Below are positions 32,941 through 44,700 of a DNA stretch of 64,000 bases, piece after piece (within the stretch, counting starts at the first letter, position 1; every line of letters starts with the position of its first letter). Both the position numbers and the translations under genes were made by a program. The notes below the pieces were generated by a model. That model made no database searches and was not told where the DNA came from. It saw only the letters and a list, made by a program, of their open reading frames with translations. The DNA comes from Anthoceros angustus (Eukaryota > Streptophyta > Anthocerotopsida > Anthocerotales > Anthocerotaceae), in the NCBI GenBank assembly GCA_010909165.1, contig MU008159.1:2356001-2420000 (forward strand). Direction: 5' to 3'.

Positions 32941-35900
32941 CTCGGGGCGCACCCCTCCCCTCCGCCCGCGCACCTAGGCGCCTTTTCTCCATCCCGCCTG
33001 GTCACTGCTCATCCGCACACCGTGTAGTCCGCGATCACTGATACCTACCATGGTAGTCTTCCATCTCCTTCCTTCCTTCCTTCTCCGCTTGAGGGTTTCT
33101 GGTCAAGATCTCCATTGCTCTTTGCCTCGCTTGATTTGTCCATACCTACCATAGAGCATCTTAAAGAGTCTTCATCCCCATTTGCCCCACCATGGATCTC
33201 CTTCCTAATCTCTCCGGCCTTTTCGTGGACTCCTCTCGGTCCCTTCCTCCTTACGAGGGAATTCTCACCCTTCCCCCTCCGACGGTCGGACCCCGCCCGT
33301 TCCTCCGGTGGGTTGTCTCCACCGCCTGCCTCCTCCGGTGTGGACCCCCCTTCATCTCCACCAGCCTCCCTCCGACTAACAGCTCGCATGCTGCCCACCC
33401 TAGTCCGCGATCACCCGAGTGGTGGCCTCCACGGTAGTCCGGCAGACTACTGGTAGGGTGGTCACCACCGTGGTAGGTGACCGTGAGGGTGGGCTGTCCC
33501 CTCCTTCTCCGCGCCTCCCACCTTGGTGGCCGCTCTCCGCCTCCCGACTCCTCGATTCCTGAGTCCATTTCGATGGCCTCATCAAAATCCCGAGGCCGCA
33601 CTTGTTGCGCCTCCTTATCATCATCATGAGGACCCAATGTCCTCCTCTTGGCCAAACGCAAGACTCATTGTTGGCCTTCAAGATCTTGTGGAGGTGAGCC
33701 CCAAGCTATATTGCATTTGGAGATCATCAATCTCCGTGGGCCACTCTCCATCTTCACACCTACCTTGTAGGCATCTCTTGAGGTGGTTAATTCCCCACCT
33801 TGACATGGAGGTTACATTCTCCTCCCTCACTTCCCACCGGGTTGGCTAATTCACTGAAGGGCATAGCCAAAATCTTCCTTCCTCACCACTAAGATTCTGC
33901 ACCACCTTCTTGTGGTGCTCCTCCTCTTGGAACCTCCTTGCCCAGTCGCTAATTCTTGGCAAGCCCCTCCTTCTCCTTGCCAAGCATTCTTTTCGCAGCC
34001 TTGGTCTTGAGCTTCTCCAGCCTCCTCCAAATTATAAGGGTCCTTCTCAATTCCTCTCCCATGTCCCGGATTTTGATGGCTTAGTAGCCATCACTGCTCT
34101 TGTGCCACTTGCGAGTCGCCCTTCTCCTTCCTAGTGCCTCCTTGCCCTCTTTCTTGCTCTAATTGGGCAAAATGCTCTTCCTTTTGCCTCCAAGAGTCCT
34201 TTTGGTTGGCCAATTTTGCGAAGGGCATAATCGCCAAAATCTTCCTTCCTCACCACATCATGCACCACCTTCTTGTGGTGCTCCTCCTCTTGGAACCTCC
34301 TTTGTTCCAGTCGCTAATTCTTGGCAAGCCCCTCCTTCTCTTGCCAAGCATTCTTTTCTCGCTCCAATTCTTGGTCTTGAGCTTCTTGCTCCGCGCTTCT
34401 CCTCCAAATTATCGGGTCCTTCTCAATTCCTCTCCCATGTCCCCGGTTTGATGGCTTAGTAGCCATCACACTCTGTCTTGTCACTTGGAGACTTCTCCTT
34501 CCTAGTGCCTCTGCCCTTTCTTTCTTGCTCTAATTGGGCAAAATGCTTCCTTTTGCCTCCATAATCCGTTGGGTTGTTGCCCGAATGGCTCTTTCTTGTG
34601 CGACAACTTCCCTTCGGGACCTTTCCGCCGTTGTTCTCACATGTGGAGCTTCTCCACCTTTCAACTTGGCTGCCTTTTCATCGGACTCCATGGCCTCCAA
34701 TTGCCACTTAGTCCCCGCTTCCTCCGGCCATGTCTTGAGATTTTCCTCTTGGCATGCCCACAAGGAGGCTAGGTCCCTAGCCCCTTCAAATCCACAGTGA
34801 GTGCTTCACAAGCACCCAAAGAATTCTCCTAGGGGTCCTAATTCCACCCCTCTGTCTTCTTGAAATTTCCAGCTCTCCGCCGCCGCCATCGGGCGCGGGT
34901 CCCTTCACCGCCGCTCCATCCGCTCTCCCACAGTGAGATGTGGCGCCACTCGCGCGCACCGCTTCCTTCCCTTCCCCGCCAGAGGGCTGCCCGCCACCGG
35001 CGGTGTGCCACTGCGTAGGGTGCTCCCTACGCGTAGTTTGCCTACCCACTAGGCCGATTACCTCACTGAGTCCGCCCACCCCTTGGGTAGGCCGCCTCCC
35101 ACCGGTAGGTGCCGGTGCCTCTTCGTAGGCACAAATGAGATGGTGGGGACTCCCCACCCTTGGGGCATCACCCCTCTGTGGTGGTTCTCCTCTCATACAC
35201 CACCATTCGGCCTTCTCGGCCTTCTTGTTCTTCTCTCTCCTTCCCTTGCCCCAAAAGATTCCCACTCCAACTTTGTTGCCCACATCTCCTCTTGCCTGCA
35301 GCTTGTGGAGTCGACCTCCCACCGCCTTCCAATGCAAAGGCAAGGCCTTTCCAACCCGGAGATGGATTATCTCAAAGGGATGCCATGCATCTTCAACTCC
35401 TTGCTTGTGAGAAGCCCCTTTTCCCACAAATGCACCAAATAGGTGCTAAGGTAGCAAGGCCGGCCTTCCTCATCCACGAATTTGGCTTGAGGAGCTTCTC
35501 GGTGGATGTAGGCCTCATACATGATAGTGCCCCAATCGGCTTGGCTCCCCTTGAAAATCTTCCACAAAATTGGAGGAAGTTGGTGAAATAAGAGGTCGTT
35601 GGTAATTTACCAACCCCAACACAATCTTTGCAAGAGCCTCCACTTGACTCCTTGATGCTCTCGGTCTTCCAGCCATTCTTGGCGTGGGCTTTCACTCCTC
35701 CATCCATCATGTCGAGGACTCTTGTGGATGTCGAGAGGGCAATCCTCTTCCCTTGCCTTCCTCTCGAGAGCAATTCGAGCTCTCTCCTTCCCTTCCATAC
35801 ACTGCGAATGCTCCTTACCAGGGATCCGTTCGAGCATTTCTCTGTAACGCAAGGGCTGCCTCGATTGATGGAGATTGATGAAACTCCTCAATCAATTCCA

Positions 35901-36600
35901 AATTGGTGTAGGCCATTGGCGGCCATACACCCATCCCAATTGGATGTTATCCTCCTCGCCCACCGAAAATCAACCAAATCCAGGGTTAAGCTGCCCGCAA
36001 AGCAAGTGAATTGGGGCATCTCGACCTCGCCTCCCGGCGCAGCCTCCGCTTCTTCCTTTCCTCCTCGCGAGGAAGAGCCCTTGCGGCTCCTTCCCTTCCC
36101 TTCCCTCGAGGCATGGTGCCTTCTCCCAAATGCTTCAAAGGAAGGAATTACTCTCCAATTTGTCTGAGGCTTGCTCTCAAGCTCCTTCTCCTTGTGCCAA
36201 ACCCCTCACGGGCACAATTCCCATTGGCTTGATGCGCTCACCTGCTGCCAATTTTCCTTCGATTCCTCTCTTTGGGCGGTGCCGATGGGTGGTCAGTCTC
36301 CTCCTTCACTCAATTTCTTCAACCTTGCGCGCTTCGCGTCCCTTTCGCTCGTCTCCTTCCAATGCTCGCGTTGGAGCTCCCTCCTCGGTGGCGCCACGCG
36401 TTTTCTTCTCTCTCCTTCCACCTGGGGTTTCGCCACGGCCTGCCTTCGCCCTCTTGTGGTGCTGAGGCGATGGCGCTTCTCCTTCTCCTCTTGTGTTTAC
36501 GCCCTCCACTCGTGGAGTCGCCCAAGAAGTTGGGGCCAAAAGCGCTTTGCCTCCTTTTGGATGTCCACCAGGCCCAACCCTAGATTGGTTCATCATTTCA
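32941..36600 (-). pseudogene. Unidentified retroelement-like coding remnant (gag-like/coiled coil)
   Basis: The minus strand reads, from about 36.0 kb down, broken pieces of one protein-like region. They are: ILWKIFKGSQADWGTIMYEA and GRPCYLSTYLVHLWEKGLLT (35567-35367), similar in pattern to plant transposon/gag helical domains; a Gly/Pro-rich linker (35.3-34.8 kb); and a charged coiled-coil part (EAMESDEKAAKLKGGEAPHV, RSRREVVAQERAIRATTQRI, 34763-34530), which is tandemly duplicated downstream. It lies 3' of the Gypsy integrase on the same strand, so it may be an extra 3' ORF of that element or a separate gag. No zinc knuckle was seen. Confidence 0.4.
33837..34563 (-). repeat. 362-bp tandem duplication within the coiled-coil region
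   Basis: 33837-34200 and 34201-34563 are two copies of a segment with GAAGGGCATA, CCAAAATCTTCCTTCCTCACCAC, CACCACCTTCTTGTGGTGCTCC and TTGATGGCTTAGTAGCCATCA. In the minus-strand protein sense this doubles a charged helical segment. Each unit also contains the palindromes CACCACcttctTGTGGTG and GATGGCTtagtAGCCATC. Confidence 0.7.
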
Positions 36601-36892
36601 AAATCCTATCTATCTAATTACCTACCCGCTATTACTCCCTAATTAGCTCTAATTATCCTATTTATATATTTCCCTATTGGTGAGCATATATAGTGGATAT
36701 CCCCTATTCTAATTTCCTTTAGCCGAGATCAACCTACCGCGGTAGTCCGCCACCACCGCTGGTCCGCTCCTTCTCACCATCGGTGTGTGGCAGCCTACGG
36801 CGGTAGTCCGCCACTACCAACCTTCTTGACCGCCTCCCGCCTCGTCCGGGGTCATTTTGACCCGTTCTTCTTCGGGATATCCTTTTCACTTC
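36601..36892. other. Non-coding segment after the Gypsy pol
   Basis: AT-rich with TATATATAGTG-type words, then two CCTAC(C/G)GCGGTAGTCCGCCA(C)CACC repeats at 36732 and 36797. On the minus strand this follows the pol stop, so it may hold the polypurine tract and the start of a 3' LTR, but no LTR pair was found. Confidence 0.35.
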
Positions 36893-38270
36893 CTAACAAT
36901 ATTTTACAACTCCGACTTCAAGATTCTCGAATTTCTTGGCATGCTCCTCTTCAATCGTTCTAGCCAAAAAATCAAACTTGTTCGTCTTTGGCTCTTTTTG
37001 GTTGCCCAAACTTTTCGTTCCACATACTCCCCACCTCACTGTTTGCGTCCTCGCAAACAGTACTGGGTGGAGGTACTTCTTGACCTTCCACCCATTCACT
37101 GCGAATTCCGCCCGACGGAGTTGCATGATCCATTCTCGTATACTGTGACTACCTCGTAAGGTCCCATCCATCTCAATCTAAGCTTCCCTGGAAAGTCTAG
37201 GTACCGACTATCATATAGAAGAACCAAATCCCCGTCCACGATAGTCTCCTGCTTCCTTAACCTCCCATCATGCCGATCTTTTCTGAGTTCCTGAATCCGC
37301 TGAGTCTCCTCTAAAGCATCCTCCCTACGTTCCTCCTGCTCTATGAACGATTCTAGTCTAGCTACCTGACTATCCTCTACAGTCATGCGTTCATCCTCCA
37401 TGATTCTGTAGGTAGGTACTTCAAATTCCACGGGCATCACAGGTGACATGCCATATGTTAGATAATAAGGGGTCTTCTTGGTGGTTATCTTCTCCGCGGT
37501 CCTGTAAGCCCACAATGCTGAGTGCAACTTGGCATCCCAATCATACATGTGCGTCACAGTTACCTTGGTGAGGATTGTGCACAACAACCCATTTGTCTTC
37601 TCCGTCAATCCATTCGCTTTGGGGTTGTAGGGAGTCGTCTTCCGATGCCGAATGTTGAAGTAGGTGGTCAGGGATTCAACGACCGAGTTGAGAAAATGTG
37701 TCCCCCGATCGCTGACCAACTCTAAAGGACATCCGTACAGTTATGATGTTCTCGAATAAAAACTTTTGCTACCGCAGCGCTCCCTTCCTTGCCGCCTCCA
37801 CCATCTTAGTACAATAATCCGTAGCCACCAAATGTCTGCTTCCTCGTCCATTGCGTTGGTGGTTTGATTGGTCCACGAATCGATTCCCCACTTCTCGAGC
37901 AGTGCTAGCGGTAAGATGTAGGTAAGAGGCCATTGTGTCGACAACGTAGGCCGCCCAACCCTCGACACGCATCACACCTTGGTGAATTCCCCACACATCC
38001 TTTTGCATCGTGAGCCCACCAACCCTCGCATTGAATCTTCTTAACGGTCACTGCGAATAGTGTCCACTCCCTCCGCATGTAGCGCCTCCCGTGGCGAGTG
38101 TAGCCTCCTCGGCTTCGAGACACCGTCGGATCTTCTCGCCCCATGGTGTGATCCCGTTGAATATTCGGACATTGCTCTTGCAGACGTGACAAGCTGACAG
38201 TTGTCGCCGGCCAAATATCCCATGTAGGTGTTCTCGAACACCTAGGAATTTACATCGCTATCTTTGGAGA
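36893..38270 (-). pseudogene. Ty3/Gypsy retrotransposon integrase (pol 3' end)
   Basis: The minus-strand frame at 37719-37096 is an integrase core. It has VSDRGTHFLNSVVESLTTYF (second catalytic Asp), TPYNPKANGLTEKTNGLL (catalytic Glu), WAYRTAEKITTKKTPYYLTY-GMSPVMPVEF, and the C-terminal GKLRLRWMGPYEVVTVYENG (GPY/F-type module). A shift leads to QLRRAEFAVNGWKVKKYLHP, ending at 36893. Upstream frames (37741-38241) supply the first catalytic Asp region (VATDYCTKMVEA) and a broken HHCC zinc-binding part. Integrase inserts the reverse-transcribed DNA. No reverse transcriptase is present. It is truncated at about 38.27 kb, where the DUF7869-like gene region starts. Confidence 0.9.
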
Positions 38271-38400
38271 AGCCCATCAAGCGTTCTCTTTCCCTTCCCA
38301 TTATGCATGACCTTCCCTCGAGAGCAGACCGATGGTTCCACGCCGTGGTTTGTTTCATGAGGATATTGTTGCTCGCCTCCACTCACCGGATGATGGCAGC

Positions 38401-40997
38401 CCGGTGGGGGCACGAATGATTGCCACTTCCGGACACGATGCCTCTCAATCCTTCCATCCGAAGCCTCGGTGACACTTTGAAGGCCCCGACAACCGCAAAT
38501 ACTCTATCATGCGAGAGCAGCGCGGGATCGTTGACGTTGACAAAAAGTGAAGGGGAGACAATGCTTGCAGATTTCAAGAAGCCTTGTTGCAACAAAATGT
38601 GTTTGCTAAAGCTGACCAAAGAGCGATTTCAGGAGCAGCGATACCGCTTTCTTCGGATGGGAAGGCAGGAACAGGAGACATTTCCGATCTCTTGTTTGAT
38701 CGGATGGAGTGCAGGATAGAAGGAAAGCGGTCACACATCTCATGGGAGGCGACTCTTATCAGCTTGAAGGCTTTCAAAAGAGTGTATTGCCTTGGGCACA
38801 AGAGGTATGAGGAGCTAAAGAGCAGAGTCTTTCTGGAATCACCTTGGGATGGATTCGGACCAAACCCAAAGGCACAATCTACTTATGCGCTTGATGCCAT
38901 TTCTTGGATGGACAATGCTTTTATGTTTATGGCCCACCGATGTGTCTTTCATGTGCTTGTTCCTCTGGTTGTTGAATGCTCTGCCTATCATCTGGCACCG
39001 GATGTACCCTTCTTCTGTCTTCTTCTGTCATGATCGATTCATGTGCTTGCAATGCCCAATACTTACATTGGATTGGCTTTCCCCGGGAGGCGTCCTCCTG
39101 CGGGCGCCTCGTGGGCGCCGGCCGGCGCCGAGAGGGTTGGACGGCTGAGGGGCCGCGGCCGGCCGCGCCTTCCTGTCACTGCTTATGATGATTCGAGACC
39201 CCTCCCAAATCATCCGTCCAAAAGGAAGGGGTGGCGCCACCGACGCCGCCCTTCCCCCTGCTTGTCACCGCATGAATGTTTGGTAAGAGCCCGAAAACGC
39301 TTTTGTATAGGTTGGATGGTTCTCTACAAAGCCCAAAGGTGGATGGTGAGGATGGGGGTCTTTTTATTCTGATTATGATGTTCGTTTTGGAGAAATACCG
39401 GTTGCCTTGGAAGCACATCGTGTGCGGCTCCACCAGAATGAAATGGCTAAACACAGGAGCAAGAGCTATGTGGAGCCACATAAGTATATCTGCTATCAAT
39501 TGATGGAATGGACCAAAAAGAGATACCTCATCTTCTCCGGTGGCGAAAAACCTCAGAGGAGTGTCGATTTCACCACGTGGTTGGGTGCATGATTCACAAC
39601 TATACGCTTAAAGCTAGAGCCTATTTGCATTATGCGAATCTGGAACGACGCGAATCTTACGATCACCATTATTCAGGACGTTATACATAACTACGAGGGT
39701 GTCCTGCCAAGAGTTTTGTACTTGCGGTTGGACAACACATGCGGGGAGAATAAGAACCACCGCTTTTATCCGAACATGCTTGTTGATATGGGTACTTTTG
39801 AAAAGTGAAAGTGGGATTCCTTTTGGTCGGACATACTCATGATCAAATCGACGGATGTTTTCTTGCTTCTCCAAAAGCTTGAAACATAAAGAAGCTCACA
39901 CGCTTCCGCATTGTCGAGATCTGGTACACGCCGCTACGAGGTCAAGGTATTGATCATGTAATACTTCCGGCCATATGTGTGGCCCATTACACAAGGCCGA
40001 GAGGACTCGATTATGGGGCGGTTAAGAAACCGAACAACCTATCGCTCCAAAGTCCAAAATAACACGTGAAGAAAAAGCGGCCCGTGGGTTTGTGACGATC
40101 GAGAAGCAAGATTCGACCTCGCCTCGGGGAAATCAAGGGGTTTGGAGTTTTTGAAATTCGTGCCTTCGGACACTATAACAGCTGCGCCCTTGACTGCACT
40201 GCGGTCGAGGGATAAAAAAGGAAGCCACATGATATTATCTCCAACTGCAGCCGTTGCTCATCTAAAGGCTGGTCTTGCAGAACTTAGGCCGTATGTGACA
40301 TCCAGGGAGTTTTTATGGTGGGAAGCTTTCTGGGTGGACCAGGAGGAGATTGCTGTTATTGTGGAAAACAACATTGGCCTTGTGCTACACAAACCTTGGA
40401 GGTGAGACTGTGCGTGCACAACCAACCTCTGCATGTTCCGGATGAAGCACTGCTGGAGGAGGCATTGCTGAGGGAGCTCCCACAACGAGATATGTATTTG
40501 GGAGCATACCAAAATCTGGGGAGGCAACAACAAGAAATGTCACGGTTGAATGGTGATATCGCAGAAATAAAGGCAGGAATGTTAGTTGCAGTTCCCGCGG
40601 GCACCGACACGCAAAATAGGCCCTTTTGGATTGGCAAGGTGACTTGTGTTGAACTACATGCACCAGAGCCTCACTTCCTTGTTCATTGGTACAGAACTGA
40701 ACACACAGATGCGTATGAAGGGAGGTACGTGGAAGAATATATAATCGAGGGATGGCCGCAGTGAAGCAACTCGGGAGACGGGGGCTAAGGCTATCCGTCA
40801 AGAATATCCAACAAGTTTTTGTTCACCAAGCAGTCATCCTCTATTATGGGTTCAGCCTCGCTGGAAAACATTTGTCTGTTGTGGATAAGAAGGCCATAAA
40901 AGATAAGTTAATTGAATTGCGAGGGTTTATTCAACCAGAGTCAAAGTGCAACCGAGGACAACAAGAGGATGGTGTGATGCGGGCCCAAATAAGATGA
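38401..40997 (+). CDS. DUF7869-like protein, candidate transposase of a novel element (frameshifted)
   Basis: Domains in order: a Cys-rich start (KKPCCNKMCLLKLTKERFQE, QRYRFLRMGRQEQETF, 38.57-38.68 kb); a helical region (WEATLISLKAFKRVYCLGHK RYEELK); HRNEMAKHRS-like HRVRLHQNEMAKHRSKSYVE; IDGMDQK.IPHLLRWRK at 39.5 kb (read across frames); PRVLYLRLDNTCGENKNHRF (39.7 kb); VGHTHDQIDG (39.83 kb); and a C-terminal part intact from 40142 (LEFLKFVPSDTITAAPLTAL, DQEEIAVIVENNIGL, RPFWIGKVTCVELHAPEPHF, VHWYRTEHTDAYEGRYVEEY). The DGMD ... LDN ... GHTH-D spacing resembles an RNase H/DDE fold. That is inference. The family is recognised as DUF7869-type from memory. The gene lies just upstream of the ParB-methyltransferase gene on the same strand. 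Confidence 0.6.
39090..39175. repeat. GC palindrome cluster inside the DUF7869-like gene
   Basis: GGGCGCCGGCCGGCGCC (39114-39130) and GGCCGCGGCCGGCCGCGCC (about 39151-39169) sit between coding blocks where the parallel families would have an intron. Same word family as at 41.51, 42.61, 42.67 and 43.99-44.12 kb. Confidence 0.6.
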
Positions 40998-41799
40998 AGG
41001 CGTGGAGTCGGCAAGAGTAGGAAACACTCGAATGATCATCATTTTCGGCAATTGATGAGGTTATCGTCATGCTCTATTCTCGTAGTTTGCGGTGCACAAT
41101 TCTATGTCGGTGCACATTTGAATAGTATCTACGCCCATGCTAGGCTTTTGGTTGTGGCTATCCTCTATGAAGTTGTAGACTGCTATAGATATTATCTTCC
41201 ATTTTTCAAGAGTTTGTGCTTACCATAGAGAAGGACACGTGGGACTGTAGGTAGGGCCGACATCGGCATTGCGGCATAATGTAAGGCATCATCGTTGAGC
41301 CGTGCGGGCATGTTCCTCTGTGCGTCATGACGGCGGGAACTAGTTTCACGATCGCTTTAAGTTCATCGATTGCGATCGGGGGCTGGTGAATATATTTGCG
41401 ACCACAATTGAGACCTGAAGCCATCCCCACCCAATCCAAGTCTTTTCAAACCAAATCCGAGTTAAGGCACGCAACTCCCGCCATTCGCAAGGGATCATCG
41501 GCATGGCGGAAGGGCGCCGGCCGGCGTCCTTCCTCTCAAACCGCATACCGCCGCCACGGGGTCACCGTCCTCAAAGTTCATCACCCTTCTTTTTGTAGAT
41601 TTCATTTTGCTCCACGGAAAAGACCGGCAATTACCGCAAAGAATGGCCTTTGTCATGGGTCTTAAATGCGGACCAATTGAGGTTAACTCTAACACCATAA
41701 CCCTTCGTGGCGTTGAATGGATCTTCTATCACCGGGTTCTACTTTAATTGTCACCCTTCTTTTCTCATCAGAATTGACCCATACCCCAAAAGTGGGAGT
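40998..41799. other. Spacer between DUF7869-like and ParB-methyltransferase genes
   Basis: No confident gene. A minus-strand stretch (41439-41206; YIHQPPIAIDELKAIVKLVP) reads protein-like but matches no family known to me. One GGGCGCCGGCCGGCGTCC palindrome lies at 41513. The promoter of the downstream gene would be here. Confidence 0.35.
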
Positions 41800-44700
41800 T
41801 CAATGCCCATGTGAAACCCCCTTCAGAGGATATATGTCACAAAACCCTCTTCGTGAATATTCACCCCCTTCGAAAGATATCGCGTTTTGGATGGTTGTTC
41901 AGGATCCGGAACCAGAAGACGAGAGCATGTTTTGGACTCCGTTGTACAAGCTGTGGATTATGGGTTACAAGGATGCACTGCCAAATCAACGGGCAAGGGT
42001 AGGGTGGCTAGTGTGGGCAACATTGGACATGTCCAATGGGGATCCTGTAGCACAGTTGCTGTGCATTACAAGGCCCCAAGAATTTGATGCGGTGCCACGG
42101 TCCCGGTATACAGGCGTTCGAGATCGGGTTCAACAATCTTGTGATCAAGAAATGCGAACTGTGCTTTTGTCGGAATGTAGGCGGAGCAATCGTATTCGCA
42201 AACCTTATCCAATTTCCGCTTTCCAATGTTTATGCTTTACCGTCTGCCTCTAACAGTGAGCATTGTTCATTGTGCAGGGCTCTGTGATGGGGAATGCATT
42301 CATCAGGACGTTGTGTGCGGAAATCACACAAATGCGGGCAAGATGAGGGTCATGTATGCGCAAGAGCCGAGGTGCGTGATGAGGAGGAAGAGAATGACAG
42401 TGAGAATGAGGAGGGCACAGAGTTTGGCCGAGGATGAAGACTATGGCCCGATACGATATCTGGACATCGAAGAAAATTCGGACGCAGCAGACGAGGATGC
42501 GGGGTTTTCATGCCTTATGAAACCCTCGGGGTTGCACTGGAAAATGGGAGAGGCGCTGGCGCACCGGCGTCGGATCGAGGAAGGGTCTTGGAAGTTGGAG
42601 AGGAACCAGGCGCCGGCCGCGCCTCACGCCAGGAGGGGCACAAGGCTCCAGCGCATGAGAGGGAGGCGGCGCCGGCCGGCGCCTCTCATGACACAACAGA
42701 GGAGAGGCGGTAGGGACTAAGGGAAAGGAAGGCGGGATCTGCTTGAAGGAGATCGGAGAAGAGGGAATGACGAGAGGACCATCCTAAGGCAAAAGCAAAG
42801 AGGAAAGGAACAACCGCAGAGGGTGGAAAATGTGGTGACATTCCCACATGTGACAACAGACCGAGGAGAGGATTGCGGAAGCTATCCGGATGAAGACCCC
42901 GACACGGGTCGAGAAGCGACATATCACGAAGAAGGTAGTATTGGAAACAAAGCTTGGTGAAATTGGAGAACCTTCGACCGATCGCACTTACGCCCGATGC
43001 GATGAGCACGTGGGTGGATGAAGCATGGGCCAATTATTTGGCGCGTGTTATATCAAAGGAGGATTGAAGAGGGCGTTTTGCCTTTATTATGTATGATTGA
43101 TCCGGAGTGTGATGACATGGAAAAGCTAGATGGCGTAGATTCATAAAAAATATGTCATGGGAGTACTTGGAGGAAACCACACTTATATGAATGAAGCATC
43201 TTGCGACATCTCCGCAAAAGCGGTTTCAGTATGTGGAGGCTCATGTGTACTGTGGTCTCAACGTATAGGAGATGCGAGTCCTCGCCACGACCATAATACT
43301 ATGTCCCAAGAAGATGAATTTTATAGAGGTGAGGTATTTGCGTGATGAATTGATTATTGCGAAACGGATGCTATGTATGACCATGACATGGAAATTCAAC
43401 TGTATAAGGTGTTGGGGCTTATTGAGGATGATGAAGCACGAAGATGATGTTTATAAATGTAACAAGGTTGACAACAGACCACATTTTATGCATCGCTAAA
43501 CAAGAGGGTAGGGTATGGGAAAATGTAGACAAGATATTTACCAAGTGGGAAGCAGGGGAGTTGCCAGAGCAGAAGAAGCATGTGATAGCAGGGACAAGCA
43601 AGAAGAGCAAGGTGAAGCGGAAAGTGGCCGAGGAGGCCAACAAAATAGACTCTGTTTATGTGAAGCCAAAAGATATGCTTGCAAAGCCTTGGAAATCATT
43701 TCAAGGGATTCCAGCGGGGGAGTGTGGGCAGCAGATACTTATCACCGCTACAGAGAAAGTGTTGGCAGGTCTCATTGACCTGAAAGGAATGGATGACGAT
43801 ATATCTCTTCGGAAGAAATTTCATATTATTCAAGTGGCGATGGCAAAACACCTTGGTTGCTCGTCTTTTGAAGAGGTTCGGCAGGAGTATCCCCAGCACT
43901 CAACTGATGAAATGCTTTCGCGATTCCAAACGGCATTTGCGGGAAAGGTAAGCCATTTTCCCAGACCTTCTTTCCATGTTCAATTCGCCTGGGGGCGCCG
44001 GCCGGCGCCCCCTGATCATTGTTTTGGGGGCGCCGGCCGGCCGCCGGCGCCCCCTCTGGTCTCCATGCGGAGCAGGGCAGGGCGCCGGCCGGCGCCGGCC
44101 GGCGCGCCGGCGGCGGCGCCCTCACGATGATCACCGGTGTTGATCGGGCGAGCGCCCCCACTAGTTGTGAGGTGCTTGAGCCAGTCTACGCATTCTAACA
44201 GGTTGTTTTTTTGGCAGCAACTGAAGGACGTGGAGGTCTTGACAAAGCTGCCCGACGACTTCCGGCATTTTATTTTCGAGATCAATAATTGGAAGGGCCT
44301 AGAGAATGAGCAGCGGGCTTTGGCGGACAAGGACTTGGAAGAAGGACTCCATGTATTCAATGTTCCGTCGACTGAGAAACAGGTCCAGTACCTGGTGGAA
44401 GCCCGCAACGTTCTGGACATGCGTGGGTTTTTGAGGGGAAGGAAATACACCCTTCTTGTCATGGATGTTCCCCGTGGATTTGACATCGGGCCAATGGACA
44501 AACGAATGGATTTATCAATGATGGGTGCTGTGTTTCAAAGTTTCGGAGAAAGCGGAAAATGACGACTTCAATTATCGTCATGCATGGTGTTGAAGAAGCC
44601 CATACGGTAAGGGAGGGAGGCGGAAGTGGTGTGCCAAAGGCGGCTTGGTGTCATTCATCGGGATAAGACTAACATGAACAACGTGAGGCGATTTGAGACG

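Noticed and set aside
32200-33000. Leftward TATA-like CTATAAGAGGAGG as a Gypsy LTR promoter
   Set aside because: No matching second LTR and no TG...CA boundaries could be identified, so no LTR is annotated.
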